A stretch of 64,000 bases of DNA from Halobacteriovorax marinus (GTDB lineage: Bacteria; Bdellovibrionota; Bacteriovoracia; Bacteriovoracales; Bacteriovoracaceae): NCBI GenBank assembly GCA_002163155.1, contig MAAO01000006.1:744001-808000 (forward strand), given 5' to 3'. Position numbers and translations under genes: made by a program. The stretch's first letter is position 1, and each line of letters opens with the position of its first letter. Positions 7,545 through 16,065 of this stretch are shown piece after piece. Below the pieces are notes generated by a model. It searched no databases. It saw nothing but the letters and a program-made list of their open reading frames with translations, and was not told where the DNA came from.

Positions 7545-7849
7545 AAGCAGGCAAGTTCAGATTATGGTGAAAGAAGATACGAACCTCTTATTTTACTGAA
7601 AATGGAGTTGCAATACTATCTAGCGTCTTAAAATCTGATCAAGTAGCTTTATTGAATATTGCAATAATGAGGATCTTCACGAAACTTAGAAGTTTTCTGA
7701 TGCTTGAAAAAGAACTAACAGAACGCATGGATGGAATCGAAGCAGGGTCGAATAAAGTTTTTAAAGTTGTATTTGAGAAGTTAGATAATCTAGAGGAAAA
7801 GTTACCGTCGCATGGTAAAGATAGACAGAGGATAGGACTTAAGGACTAG
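7545..7849 (+). pseudogene. Frameshifted remnant of an ORF6N-domain (phage antirepressor-like) protein
   Basis: Around 7553-7591 one frame reads SSDYGERRYEPL; after a shift the next reads FTENGVAILSSVLKSD...NIAIMRIFTKLRSFLML and runs to a stop at 7849 through FKVVFEKLDNLEEKLP. This is the order in ORF6N/KilA-type proteins: a GGRRY-PY block, FTE(N/H)GVAMLSSVL, (V)NI-IMR-F-(R/K)LR and a terminal helix. The N-terminal half is absent, so this is a decayed fragment, probably of phage or mobile origin. Confidence 0.7.
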
Positions 7850-7916
7850 GAGCTTTGGGAAGTATATCTTCTTATTCCATTAACGTTTTTCAATTAGAAT
7901 TAGCGTAGGAGGAATT

Positions 7917-8285
7917 ATGAAGAAGTTACTTCTAGTTGAAAATGAAAAGTCTGAAATTAACCGCATTTCAAGTGTTCTTTGCAATTATGAATACAATGTG
8001 AAGAGAGTAGGCTCTAGTGCAGAAGGGCTTGATTATATAAAAGAGAGTCACCCCGATCTTCTTATTATTGATTTAGAGGAGAATGAAAAACTAGCTCTCT
8101 CTCTCATATCAGATACTGCTAAGAAAAGTCCTAGAACTTCTATTCTAGTACTTGTTTCAAGTTTAGAAACAGATGCGACTATTAAGAGTTTGGAGTGCGG
8201 AGCTGATGCATTTATCCACAAGCCTATTGATGAAGGATCTCTTTCTGCTTACTTGGATAAGAGACCGGCCCAGATGGCCATGTAG
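7917..8285 (+). CDS. Single-domain response regulator (receiver)
   Basis: 122-residue stand-alone receiver. The phospho-acceptor Asp is in LLIIDLEE at about 50-57. The N-terminal acidic pair is replaced by E-N-E (LLLVENEKSE), and the Lys is in FIHKPID near residue 100. The usual Thr/Ser is in LVLVSSLE. With a non-canonical acidic pair, Mg binding may be altered. AGGAGG at 7908-7913 gives a strong ribosome-binding site. It lacks an output domain and has no adjacent kinase. Confidence 0.85.
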   Translation: MKKLLLVENEKSEINRISSVLCNYEYNVKRVGSSAEGLDYIKESHPDLLIIDLEENEKLALSLISDTAKKSPRTSILVLVSSLETDATIKSLECGADAFIHKPIDEGSLSAYLDKRPAQMAM

Positions 8286-8295
8286 TTTACTAACT

Positions 8296-9273
8296 TTATT
8301 CGATATCAAATTCATCGATGATCTCAAGTCCAAGGAGGGCCTCTATAATGTCTTCTAGTGTTACTATTCCCACAAAGTTTCCGTAATCATCGACTACAGC
8401 ACATATATGTTCCTTCCTCTCAAGCAAACGAAAGAATAAGGTTTTTATTCTCACGTACTTAGGAACTATTAACATGCGTTTTATATGACTTTCAAGAATG
8501 ATCTCTTGATCTTTTGCTACGACTTTTAAGAGTTCATTCTTTAAGACGTAACCTCTTATATCGTCCTGATCTTGTCCAAAGATGGGAAGGCGTGAGTAGA
8601 TGATATTGATTACTTTTGTTGAAGATTCTTTAGAGGGCATATCATATTTGAGTCCAATGACATCTTTAATCTCTGTCATAATTTCAACTGCGGTAATGTG
8701 TTTAAATTCCATTAATTTTTTTATAAGTTTATATTCAGATTTCTCCAAAACTCCATCTCTTAGTCCTATCTCGACGATGGCCTGAACCTCCGCCCGCGAA
8801 ATCTTCTCATATCCTTTGCCGCTTATGGCCCTAGAGATTATTTCGCTTATATAGACTAATGGATAAGTCATAATAATCATCGGGGGCAAAACTTTTGCCG
8901 CAAAAGGCGAGATGAACTTCCAGTAGTGAACGCCGATGGATTTAGGAATAATTTCGCTTAAAAATAAAATGGCCAGAGTTAGGAAAATGGAGAAAGCAGT
9001 TACCCAATGATTTGAAAACAGTTTCTGTGCTTGGGCCCCTGCACCCGCTGCTCCAATTGTATGAGCAAAGGTATTTATTGTTAAAATAGAAGCTAATGAT
9101 CTTTCAATATTTTCTTTTAAAGGTGTTAGGCTTTTACACAGTTTGGGATTAGTTTCTTTTAAGGACTCTAGGTAATTAGGAGTCACACTTATAATAACTG
9201 CTTCAAGTATAGAGCATATAAAGGAGAAGCCGATAGCTAACAATATATAGAGAATAAGTAGGTGCAAAGACAC
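8296..9273 (-). CDS. CNNM/CorC-type membrane protein (DUF21 plus CBS pair)
   Basis: 325 residues. Residues 1-about 160 form a DUF21 transmembrane domain, with four hydrophobic segments and the LFLSEIIPKSIGVHY motif near 105-119. After a linker (KISRAEVQAIVEIGLRDGVLEKSE) comes a CBS-pair region ending ICAVVDDYGNFVGIVTLEDIIEALLG. The family includes CorC/MpfA/CNNM proteins tied to magnesium or sodium-coupled divalent cation export. The C-terminal CorC_HlyC domain is missing, so the protein stops shortly after the second CBS motif. Confidence 0.85.
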   Translation of the reverse strand: MSLHLLILYILLAIGFSFICSILEAVIISVTPNYLESLKETNPKLCKSLTPLKENIERSLASILTINTFAHTIGAAGAGAQAQKLFSNHWVTAFSIFLTLAILFLSEIIPKSIGVHYWKFISPFAAKVLPPMIIMTYPLVYISEIISRAISGKGYEKISRAEVQAIVEIGLRDGVLEKSEYKLIKKLMEFKHITAVEIMTEIKDVIGLKYDMPSKESSTKVINIIYSRLPIFGQDQDDIRGYVLKNELLKVVAKDQEIILESHIKRMLIVPKYVRIKTLFFRLLERKEHICAVVDDYGNFVGIVTLEDIIEALLGLEIIDEFDIE

Positions 9274-9399
9274 CCTCCCTGTCCTGTAAAAGAGGTCTGT
9301 ATGTAATTATACACTTATTTCAAGGTGCACCGTAAAATCTCTGAGAGGAATTTGAAGATCTTGTGTTTAGAATTTAGGAAAACTAAAGGTTATTGAGGT

Positions 9400-9867
9400 T
9401 TACTTAATCTTAAGGACTGTATATTCGAAACCTTTCTGTCTTCCAAGAGAACTAATATAACAAGAGAAAATAGTTGCTGTACCTGGAGTATCACAATAGA
9501 AATTTGGTTTGACTACCTTCACATTTAACAAGTTATTCTTGCAAGATAGCTTGTCTATAAAGAATTTAGACTTGAATTTTCCTGGTCTATATAACTCAGG
9601 TTTCATCTTATGTTTTTCGTAGCACTTTGTCGCTTTTCTATCCATTATAGTTGCAGTGACCAGAGCTCCTCTTTTCGAAAAGACAATATCTTTTCTTTTT
9701 TGTAAGCTTGTGGAAAGAGCATTCTTATTAGAGATGATATGCTCTTTACAGCTTGTTATCTTAAGCTTCAATTCTTCACAGGGAGTATCAAATACTCCGA
9801 TGGCAAACTTAGCATTAGTTGTGGATGACATGAGTAGTAAAATAGTAACTTTAATATATTTATTCAT
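9400..9867 (-). CDS. Secreted Cys-containing protein, function unknown
   Basis: 155 residues when started at the ATG whose first base is 9867; the N-terminus MNKYIKVTILLLMSSTTNA is a signal peptide, which argues against the longer frame to 9972. The mature protein has six cysteines (DTPCEELK, TSCKEH, KCYEKH, LSCKNN, FYCDTP, FSCYIS), enough for three disulfides. It is basic. No family recognised. Confidence 0.65.
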   Translation of the reverse strand: MNKYIKVTILLLMSSTTNAKFAIGVFDTPCEELKLKITSCKEHIISNKNALSTSLQKRKDIVFSKRGALVTATIMDRKATKCYEKHKMKPELYRPGKFKSKFFIDKLSCKNNLLNVKVVKPNFYCDTPGTATIFSCYISSLGRQKGFEYTVLKIK

Positions 9868-10025
9868 AGAGTAAACTTTAATGTTTCCGAAAGATCTTTG
9901 AAAGTCTTTTTTACTTCTCAAAAACATTCTTGAGCAAAATAACCTTTCTTCATAGTATTTGCCTATGTTCATTTGAATAAACTATAATCATAGAACCTAT
10001 CTTACCGGTTAAAGGGATATTCTTC

Positions 10026-10763
10026 GTGGATAATGGTTATTACGTTTTAGAAAATTTTGTGAATGAAGAAAATTTAGTAGAGTTAGAACATATTCTCGAA
10101 AAATTTCATAAATCTTGGTGTGAGAAGAATAAAGAGTTCTTTGAGCGAAATGCTATTAATAGTGCTTATATTACCAGTGGAGAGTTCTTACAACCGTCTG
10201 AACGTCTGTGCTTATTGAAGTTTATTGCTTCTAAAAATGTTGTTAAGGAAGTTTTCAACGTTCTGGGGACTAATGCCTGCTTTTTAAATTCTCAACTCTT
10301 TTTTGATCCCTATAATGAAAACCAAGCAAATTATTGGCATAGAGATATTCAATACTCTGGAATGGATGAAAGTGAGCAACGTAATATCATTGAGGCCAGT
10401 GGGCATGACGTAGTCCACTTCAGGTTGGCGCTAAGAGACGAGTTGGGAGTAGAACTTATTCCGAGTAGTCATTCTAAGTGGGACTCTTTAGAAGAGCTAG
10501 ATACACGTTTGGAGAAAGCAGGGAAAAAGCCTAGTGATGATATAAGCACTGGAAGATGTATAGCTTTAAAAAGAGGAGATGTTCTCGTTTTTGACGCTAA
10601 TATAATTCATCGTGGTCATTATGGAAAAGAGCGGCTCTCTTTTGATCTCTTATTTTGTAAAGAAGATCCTTCTATTCTTAAATATGCAAATGTTGATTGT
10701 TTTCCAAATAATGACGAATTAGATCAAATTGATCATGCTGAAATTTTTAAACATATTACTTAG
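10026..10763 (+). CDS. Phytanoyl-CoA dioxygenase (PhyH)-family Fe(II)/2-oxoglutarate oxygenase
   Basis: 245 residues. The iron-binding triad appears as H105-R-D107 in NYWHRDIQ and H195 in ANIIHRG, with R203 in KERLSF positioned for 2-oxoglutarate. The N-terminal half (GYYVLENFVNEENL) has the typical PhyH start. It starts at a GTG following AAAGGGATATTC. No neighbouring biosynthetic genes give a substrate. Convergent with the solute-binding protein gene, 8 bp apart. Confidence 0.82.
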   Translation: MDNGYYVLENFVNEENLVELEHILEKFHKSWCEKNKEFFERNAINSAYITSGEFLQPSERLCLLKFIASKNVVKEVFNVLGTNACFLNSQLFFDPYNENQANYWHRDIQYSGMDESEQRNIIEASGHDVVHFRLALRDELGVELIPSSHSKWDSLEELDTRLEKAGKKPSDDISTGRCIALKRGDVLVFDANIIHRGHYGKERLSFDLLFCKEDPSILKYANVDCFPNNDELDQIDHAEIFKHIT

Positions 10764-10771
10764 CTACTTAT

Positions 10772-11524
10772 TTAACATTCCTGCGAGTAGAGATCTTTGT
10801 ATTTTTTTAATATCTCTTTATACTTTCCATTATTTTTAATAGTCTTTAGACCTTTATTAAAATCGTCGCGAATTTTCTTATCTAAGAACCTTACTGATCT
10901 CTTTGTAGGTTTTCCTATAGAGTGAAAGTTGAATAATTTCTTTCCATCTTTTTTGCTGGATTCTAATTTTAAGCGACTAAGGAAAATGTTTTTATCTGAA
11001 ATAGCAATATCAATTCTCTTTCTAAGTAGAACTTTGACTTGTCTCTTTTGATCAAAGCTTTCTGTGTAGCCCTTATTTTCTTTGGTCATTTCTTCAAATT
11101 TAGGTCCAAAAATTTTACTTGCAGATTTAAAGGCCCAAATTCTCTTATTATAGAAGTTTTTAATATTGTTTAATTGAAAGTTGTTCTCTTTAAGTGAAAT
11201 AGCGCAGTCGATATAATTTAAAGTTAGGTTTGAGCTGTAAATGGGATGTTTAACTTGATCATATAAGTTATTGGCCATATTTGATGTGATAGCATCGATC
11301 TCTTTCATATTCAGTAAAATGATCCCTCTTCTGAAGTGGACATCAATACGGCGTATTTTTTTAAAACCTGCCGCTTTCAAGGCTTCATTTACTATTTCAT
11401 ATTCAATTCCTGTCTCTTCGTTGTGATAGAGATAGGGTGGCATGGACTTAGTCGAAGCTAAGATTAACTCTTTAGCGAATATATTTTGAAAACATAGAAT
11501 AAAAATTAAAAAGAGATATTTCAT
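10772..11524 (-). CDS. Periplasmic solute-binding-like protein (SBP_bac_3)
   Basis: 250 residues with signal peptide (MKYLFLIFILCFQNIFA). The mature N-terminus ELILASTKSMPPYLYH and GIEYEIVNEALKAAGF match family-3 amino-acid-type solute-binding proteins, and the C-terminal NKGLKTIKNNGKYKEILKKY is the usual last helix. No ABC permease or ATPase gene is nearby; as with many such proteins in this lineage it may act in sensing or as a stand-alone binder. An in-frame TTG at 11530 is an alternative start. Confidence 0.78.
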   Translation of the reverse strand: MKYLFLIFILCFQNIFAKELILASTKSMPPYLYHNEETGIEYEIVNEALKAAGFKKIRRIDVHFRRGIILLNMKEIDAITSNMANNLYDQVKHPIYSSNLTLNYIDCAISLKENNFQLNNIKNFYNKRIWAFKSASKIFGPKFEEMTKENKGYTESFDQKRQVKVLLRKRIDIAISDKNIFLSRLKLESSKKDGKKLFNFHSIGKPTKRSVRFLDKKIRDDFNKGLKTIKNNGKYKEILKKYKDLYSQEC

Positions 11525-11540
11525 TTGCAACTTCTGTCGT

Positions 11541-12152
11541 TTGATTGAATTGATATTATATGATCTTTTCAGCTGTGATACACTTAATTATTTAAAAAGA
11601 TTTATTTTATATTTCTCTATCTTTTGGGAGTCAGTTATTAAATCCTTAGCTTTTTTGTTTCTATTTCTTTCTTTAAATGTATTTTCTGCGGAACTAGGTT
11701 TAAAGAAAAATGGAGAGTTGCTAAAAATAGTTTCTCTCTCAACTACTCATAGTGGAAAAATTTTAGGAATCAAGGCAAAAGAAATTAATCTATATAATGC
11801 TTGGAGAGGTTATAGTCGTACTTATGTGGGTTATGCACTCTATAATCTATTAGATAATGTCTACGGAGAAAGTTGGAAGAGCGCTAGAACCATAAGTTTT
11901 AAGGCCATTGACGGTTACACAATGGTTGTTCGTATAAAGAAGATGTTAAAAGCTGCCAAGGGAAAGGTGGGACTTTTGGCCTTTAAAGAAAAAGGAAAGA
12001 GCGGCTTTACTCCCGTTAAAAAAGGAGCAAAGCTTGTTGACCCTGCTCCTTACTATCTAGTTTGGTCAAATTTCTCTGATGGAGATAAGGCCTCACACGG
12101 GGACAATCTAAAATGGCCCTATCAACTAAAAGAGATAAACATATTGTATTAA
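11541..12152 (+). CDS. Exported protein, unknown; weak molybdopterin-fold resemblance
   Basis: 203 residues by the given start. A hydrophobic stretch at about 34-49 (KSLAFLFLFLSLNVFSA) is a good signal peptide, so the true start is probably nearer to it, perhaps a non-ATG codon; the first 33 residues are doubtful. The mature part holds SFKAIDGYTMVVRIKKML and PAPYYLVWSNF, faintly like the DGY segment of small sulfite-oxidase-type domains; this is a weak inference. It is divergent from the solute-binding protein gene with only 10-16 bp between starts. Confidence 0.6.
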   Translation: MIELILYDLFSCDTLNYLKRFILYFSIFWESVIKSLAFLFLFLSLNVFSAELGLKKNGELLKIVSLSTTHSGKILGIKAKEINLYNAWRGYSRTYVGYALYNLLDNVYGESWKSARTISFKAIDGYTMVVRIKKMLKAAKGKVGLLAFKEKGKSGFTPVKKGAKLVDPAPYYLVWSNFSDGDKASHGDNLKWPYQLKEINILY

Positions 12153-12293
12153 TTAACCGACGTTTCTTCTTGGTTAAACCTCATGATTTTCTCAAATTTA
12201 GTTCATTCTAAGCAAGCTTTTCATTGAGTTCCATCACTAACTCACCGATAATATAGGCACATAACCTATTTTTTAGCTTTCAAGGAGCGTTGC

Positions 12294-13037
12294 TTGAGTA
12301 ACTCAGATGACAATAATTCAAAATCAGAAAAAGATCTCAATACCTATGAAGGAATTGCAGAATTTTACGACACTCTCATGCTGCAAGGTTATTACGACTA
12401 TGACGAAATCACTAGGGATCTAAATGGGATCGTAGGTGAGCGTACAAAGTTATTGGAGTTAGGAGTAGGAACTGGTCTAGTCGCTGAACAATTACTTAAA
12501 GCAAATCCTAATTATAAAATCACAGGCATTGATAACACTGAATCTATGATTACCCAGGCCCAGGAAAGGTTGGGGGATAAGATCAATTATGAATTGCAGG
12601 ATGTTACTAAATTAAAAATTGATACAAAGTTTGAAGCGGCCTTCTCTGTCGGAGGGTGCTGGTACTTTATTGATAATGGTAGTGAACTTGAGTTGATTAG
12701 TCACATAGACGATCTTGAAACTTGCAAAGAAAGTTTAAGAAAAGTTGTTGAACATTTGGAGCCAGGTGGAGTTCTCGCTTTGGCACTACAAGATGTTCAT
12801 AGTAATTACTCAAAGAAACTTACGGATGAATTAACATACACACAAGAAATTTTTAAAGAAGATAATGGTTTTACTAAACATTACTTTTTTGAAAATAAAG
12901 AAGGCTTAGTGGCGGAACAATTCTATCGCTACCTTGTGGTATCAGGACAAGAAGTTCACGACCTCTTTAGTGAGTTAGGTTGTGATGCAGTTGGGCTTAA
13001 TCCGTCTAAGAAGTTCTTCGTTTATAAGAAAAGGTAA
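12294..13037 (+). CDS. Class I SAM-dependent methyltransferase
   Basis: 247 residues, soluble. Motif I is LLELGVGTGLVAEQLL (54-69), followed by ITGIDNTESMI with the acidic residue that binds the ribose, then FEAAFSVGGCWYF and LEPGGVLALAL. Starts at a TTG after AAGGAG at 12281-12286. The next gene begins 3 bp after its stop, so translation is probably coupled to the dehydrogenase-aminomutase fusion. The methyl acceptor is unknown, but the context suggests a small amino-acid-derived molecule. Confidence 0.85.
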   Translation: MSNSDDNNSKSEKDLNTYEGIAEFYDTLMLQGYYDYDEITRDLNGIVGERTKLLELGVGTGLVAEQLLKANPNYKITGIDNTESMITQAQERLGDKINYELQDVTKLKIDTKFEAAFSVGGCWYFIDNGSELELISHIDDLETCKESLRKVVEHLEPGGVLALALQDVHSNYSKKLTDELTYTQEIFKEDNGFTKHYFFENKEGLVAEQFYRYLVVSGQEVHDLFSELGCDAVGLNPSKKFFVYKKR

Positions 13038-13040
13038 TTC

Positions 13041-15281
13041 ATGAGTTCTAAATTAAGTATATGTTTTGTAGGAATTGGCAATATGGGAAACCCCATGGCC
13101 GCAAATCTCATAAAAGCAGGTTATCCTGTTACTGTCTTTGATCTCAATAAAGAAAAAGCAGAGAACTTACTTGTCCTTGGAGCAAGTTGGGCAAACGACT
13201 TAGGCCTGGCGGTTGAAAGTGCTGAGGTTGTGATTACTTCTCTTCCAGGGCCACCTCAAGTGCAAGAGGTGATGTTTGGGGAGAGTGGCATACTTAAGAG
13301 AATTAAGACCTCTGCAACACTCATAGACACTTCAACTAGTTCTGTAGAACTAGCGAAGCAGATTGCAAGTGAAGCGAAAGATCGTGATTTTAATTATCTA
13401 GAAGCACCAATTACAAATGCTGTGGATGGAGCGATTCTAGGTGAGCTGGCTTTCTTTATTGGGGGAAGTGAAGAGTGTTTTGAGAATCACCGAGATATTT
13501 TTGAAGTTCTAGGAACTGATCTCTTCTATGTGGGAAAACATGGAAATGGAAATATCACAAAACTCATCACTAATCTTCTATGGTTCATTGGAGCCGCGTC
13601 GATTGGCGAAGGTTTAATGATTGGCGCCAAGGCAGAGATTCCTCTTGAAACAATTTGGGAAGCGCTAAAATCTAGTGCTGGAAATAGTTGGGTAGTGGAG
13701 CACGATGTGCCTTCAATTTTTGCTGGTCACTATGATCCAAGCTTCTCGCTTGATCTCTGTTGTAAGGACTTAGGTTTAGTTAATGATATTGCTAAGGAGC
13801 AAGGATTTGATTTAACCATGGGTTCAATGGCACAAAAAGTTTTTGAACAGGCGAAAGAAAAATATGGAGGTTCTGCACCAGAGCTTTCTGTTGTAAAAGT
13901 TTTGGAAGAACAAATGGGACTGCTTCTGCGTCCTAGTAAAGCTATAGAAAAAGAAAGTGAGCCAGTAGAGCTCAAACAAAGTGAACTCATGAGTGAGGCA
14001 CATCTACATATGCCTCAAGGGGTGGCTGAGAATTATCGTTACTGGGGTGATGATAAAACGATCTTTGTAAAGAATACTAAGGGATGTAAACTCACTGATA
14101 GTAATGGCAAGACTTTCATTGATTTTCGACTCGGTTATGGACCAATTATTCTAGGTTACGCTGATGAGAGAGTAGATAATGCTGTTATCGCGCAAATTAG
14201 AAGCGGGGGAACTCTCTCTGGCTTTGCTACAGGTCTTGATACTCAAGTGGTTAAACAAATTAAATCCATGTGTCCAAATATTGAAAAGATGCGTTTCGCT
14301 AATTCTGGAACTGAAGCGGTCATGGGAGCAGTGAGAACGGCTAGAGGATTCACTAAACGTGATCGCATGGTCATTGTTGAAGGCGGTTTCCACGGTTTAT
14401 ATGACGAGATGATGTGGAAATCTAATATGGAGAACTGGGACCCTAAAGGATCTGCAGCTCCGGATATTATTCCCTTTGGTGGAGGGATTCCAATGAGTAG
14501 TCGCGACTTAGTGGATCTACTTCCTCTTAATAACTTTGAAGAATTAGAAAGTCTTTTTAAGGCGAAAGGTGAGCAGCTTGCCTGTGTAGTACTTGAGCCC
14601 ATCATTGGAAATTGTGGCAGTATCTCTTCTACTAAGAAGTGGTTAGCGCGCTTAAAAGAGCTGTGTCATCAAAATGGTGCGCTCTTAATAATGGATGAAG
14701 TGAAAACAGGATTTCGCGTGGCAAAAGGTGGAGCGCAAGAGCTCTACGGTATTCATGCTGACCTTACGACTTACGCTAAGGCGATGGGGAATGGTTATCC
14801 TGTAGCTGCTTTTGGTGGACGAAGAGACGTGATGGATGTGATTGGTTCTCAAGAAGGTGGAGTTGTCCACGGCGGAACTTATACAGCAAACTTAGTTGGT
14901 CTCGCTGCAGCTAGTGCCACTCTAGATATTTTACAAAACACCAATGCTTTAAAAACTGTGGATGAAGTGGGATTAGAAATTCAAAAAGTTCTGGGAAGTG
15001 TTTTTTCTGCTGCTGGGATAGATCATACATTTGCGGGACCTGCATCTATGTTTGGAATTCACTTTACAAGTATAGAGCCAACAAATTACCGAGATTGGAG
15101 AGTGGCCAATAATTCTCTTTATGAAGCTTTTGCTTGGAACTTAATTGCTGGTGGAGTGATGTTAGAACCTGATTCTCGCGAGCCTTGGTTTATTTGTGAG
15201 GCCCACCGTGAAATGGATCTCTCTTGGTTTGAAGATGTAGCGACTAAGGCGATGGCGAAAGCATTGAAAGATGTTAGTTAA
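13041..15281 (+). CDS. Fusion: 3-hydroxyisobutyrate dehydrogenase-like + glutamate-1-semialdehyde aminomutase-like
   Basis: 746 residues in two complete enzyme domains. Residues 1-about 290: beta-hydroxyacid dehydrogenase, with GIGNMG (11-16) for NAD(P), a TSTSSVE segment, and catalytic Lys174 in GNGNITKLITN. After a linker, residues about 325-746: class III aminotransferase of the glutamate-1-semialdehyde aminomutase type, with ANSGTEAVMGAVRTARG for phosphate binding, IMDEVKTGFR, and PLP-binding Lys580 in YAKAMGNGYPVAAFGG. Both active sites look intact. A plausible role is oxidising a hydroxy acid to a semialdehyde that is then aminated or isomerised, but the order and substrate are inferred. 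It sits between a methyltransferase (3-bp gap) and a thiol peroxidase. Confidence 0.9.
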   Translation: MSSKLSICFVGIGNMGNPMAANLIKAGYPVTVFDLNKEKAENLLVLGASWANDLGLAVESAEVVITSLPGPPQVQEVMFGESGILKRIKTSATLIDTSTSSVELAKQIASEAKDRDFNYLEAPITNAVDGAILGELAFFIGGSEECFENHRDIFEVLGTDLFYVGKHGNGNITKLITNLLWFIGAASIGEGLMIGAKAEIPLETIWEALKSSAGNSWVVEHDVPSIFAGHYDPSFSLDLCCKDLGLVNDIAKEQGFDLTMGSMAQKVFEQAKEKYGGSAPELSVVKVLEEQMGLLLRPSKAIEKESEPVELKQSELMSEAHLHMPQGVAENYRYWGDDKTIFVKNTKGCKLTDSNGKTFIDFRLGYGPIILGYADERVDNAVIAQIRSGGTLSGFATGLDTQVVKQIKSMCPNIEKMRFANSGTEAVMGAVRTARGFTKRDRMVIVEGGFHGLYDEMMWKSNMENWDPKGSAAPDIIPFGGGIPMSSRDLVDLLPLNNFEELESLFKAKGEQLACVVLEPIIGNCGSISSTKKWLARLKELCHQNGALLIMDEVKTGFRVAKGGAQELYGIHADLTTYAKAMGNGYPVAAFGGRRDVMDVIGSQEGGVVHGGTYTANLVGLAAASATLDILQNTNALKTVDEVGLEIQKVLGSVFSAAGIDHTFAGPASMFGIHFTSIEPTNYRDWRVANNSLYEAFAWNLIAGGVMLEPDSREPWFICEAHREMDLSWFEDVATKAMAKALKDVS

Positions 15282-15319
15282 TTAAAAATCATAAGGATAA
15301 TGGTAAAGAGGAGTGGAGC

Positions 15320-15901
15320 ATGCCGAGAATGTTAGTCATATTATTTCTATTAGGAGCAATAGCGTCTTGTAACTCTGCCCCTGAGATAACTATTAATAAG
15401 GAAAGTACAACTCCTGGAACGCATCTCTTTGCCGGAGATAAGAGAGTTGAGCTCTATAAAGGCTCAGTGGCAATTGGAGACAATCTGAATGATCTCTTAG
15501 AACAGAAAATGGGTCAAAGGCCCATTAAAGAAATTACCGTAGTTAATATTGTGCCTTCTATTGATACTAAAGTTTGTGAAGCGCAGACTCATCTCTTAGG
15601 CGAATCAAAGAAGCTTAAAAGCTCAATTGCTAAAATCACTATTAGTCGCGACTTGCCTATGGCGCAAAGTCGTTTTGCTAGAGAAGCTAAATTAGAGAAT
15701 ATTACTTACCTCTCAGATTATAAGACGGGAGATTTTGGAAAGAGCACTGGTCTTATGATGAAGGGAAGTGAATTGTTGGCCAGGGGAGTTATCGTGACTG
15801 ACGCTAAAGGTATTATCAAATATATTCAAATCGTCACAAATGTCTATCATCTCCCAGATATGGATAGGGCCTTTAACTTCGCCAATAAATTAAAAAAATA
15901 A
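15320..15901 (+). CDS. tpx: Lipid-anchored thiol peroxidase (Tpx/peroxiredoxin family)
   Basis: 193 residues. Tpx core: VPSIDTKVCEAQT with T83 and peroxidatic C86, ISRDLPMAQSRF, TYLSDYKTGDFGKSTG and ARGVIVTDAKGIIKYIQ. The resolving Cys expected at about 120 is replaced by Ala (SRFAREAK), so it should act as a one-Cys enzyme. The N-terminus has a lipoprotein signal ending AIASC (C17), unusual for Tpx, which is normally soluble. GGAG precedes the ATG. It is the third gene of the operon that starts at 12294, 38 bp after the fusion gene. Confidence 0.83.
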   Translation: MPRMLVILFLLGAIASCNSAPEITINKESTTPGTHLFAGDKRVELYKGSVAIGDNLNDLLEQKMGQRPIKEITVVNIVPSIDTKVCEAQTHLLGESKKLKSSIAKITISRDLPMAQSRFAREAKLENITYLSDYKTGDFGKSTGLMMKGSELLARGVIVTDAKGIIKYIQIVTNVYHLPDMDRAFNFANKLKK

Positions 15902-15932
15902 ACTAAGTCTATAGATAATCTCTATCTCTCAC

Positions 15933-15956
15933 GGGGTCAAAGCTCTTTTTGACCCC
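15933..15956 (+). terminator. Hairpin after the thiol peroxidase gene
   Basis: GGGGTCAAA and TTTGACCCC are perfect 9-bp arms around a six-base loop, 31 bp after the stop. No U-tract follows, so it may be a 3'-end stabiliser or Rho-assisted terminator rather than a classic intrinsic one. Confidence 0.45.
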
Positions 15957-16065
15957 AATATCAAATAGTTATACCAAGCTCATCTGTAATCATTACAAGC
16001 TCAATGGACAAACTCTTAAGTGGCATGGTTTCTTTAGTTTTAGAAACTCAAACTAAGGGGAATAT

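Noticed and set aside
12169-12172. TTAACC...GGTTAA at 12153-12176 as a terminator
   Set aside because: Only six pairs with a 13-base loop and no T-tract.
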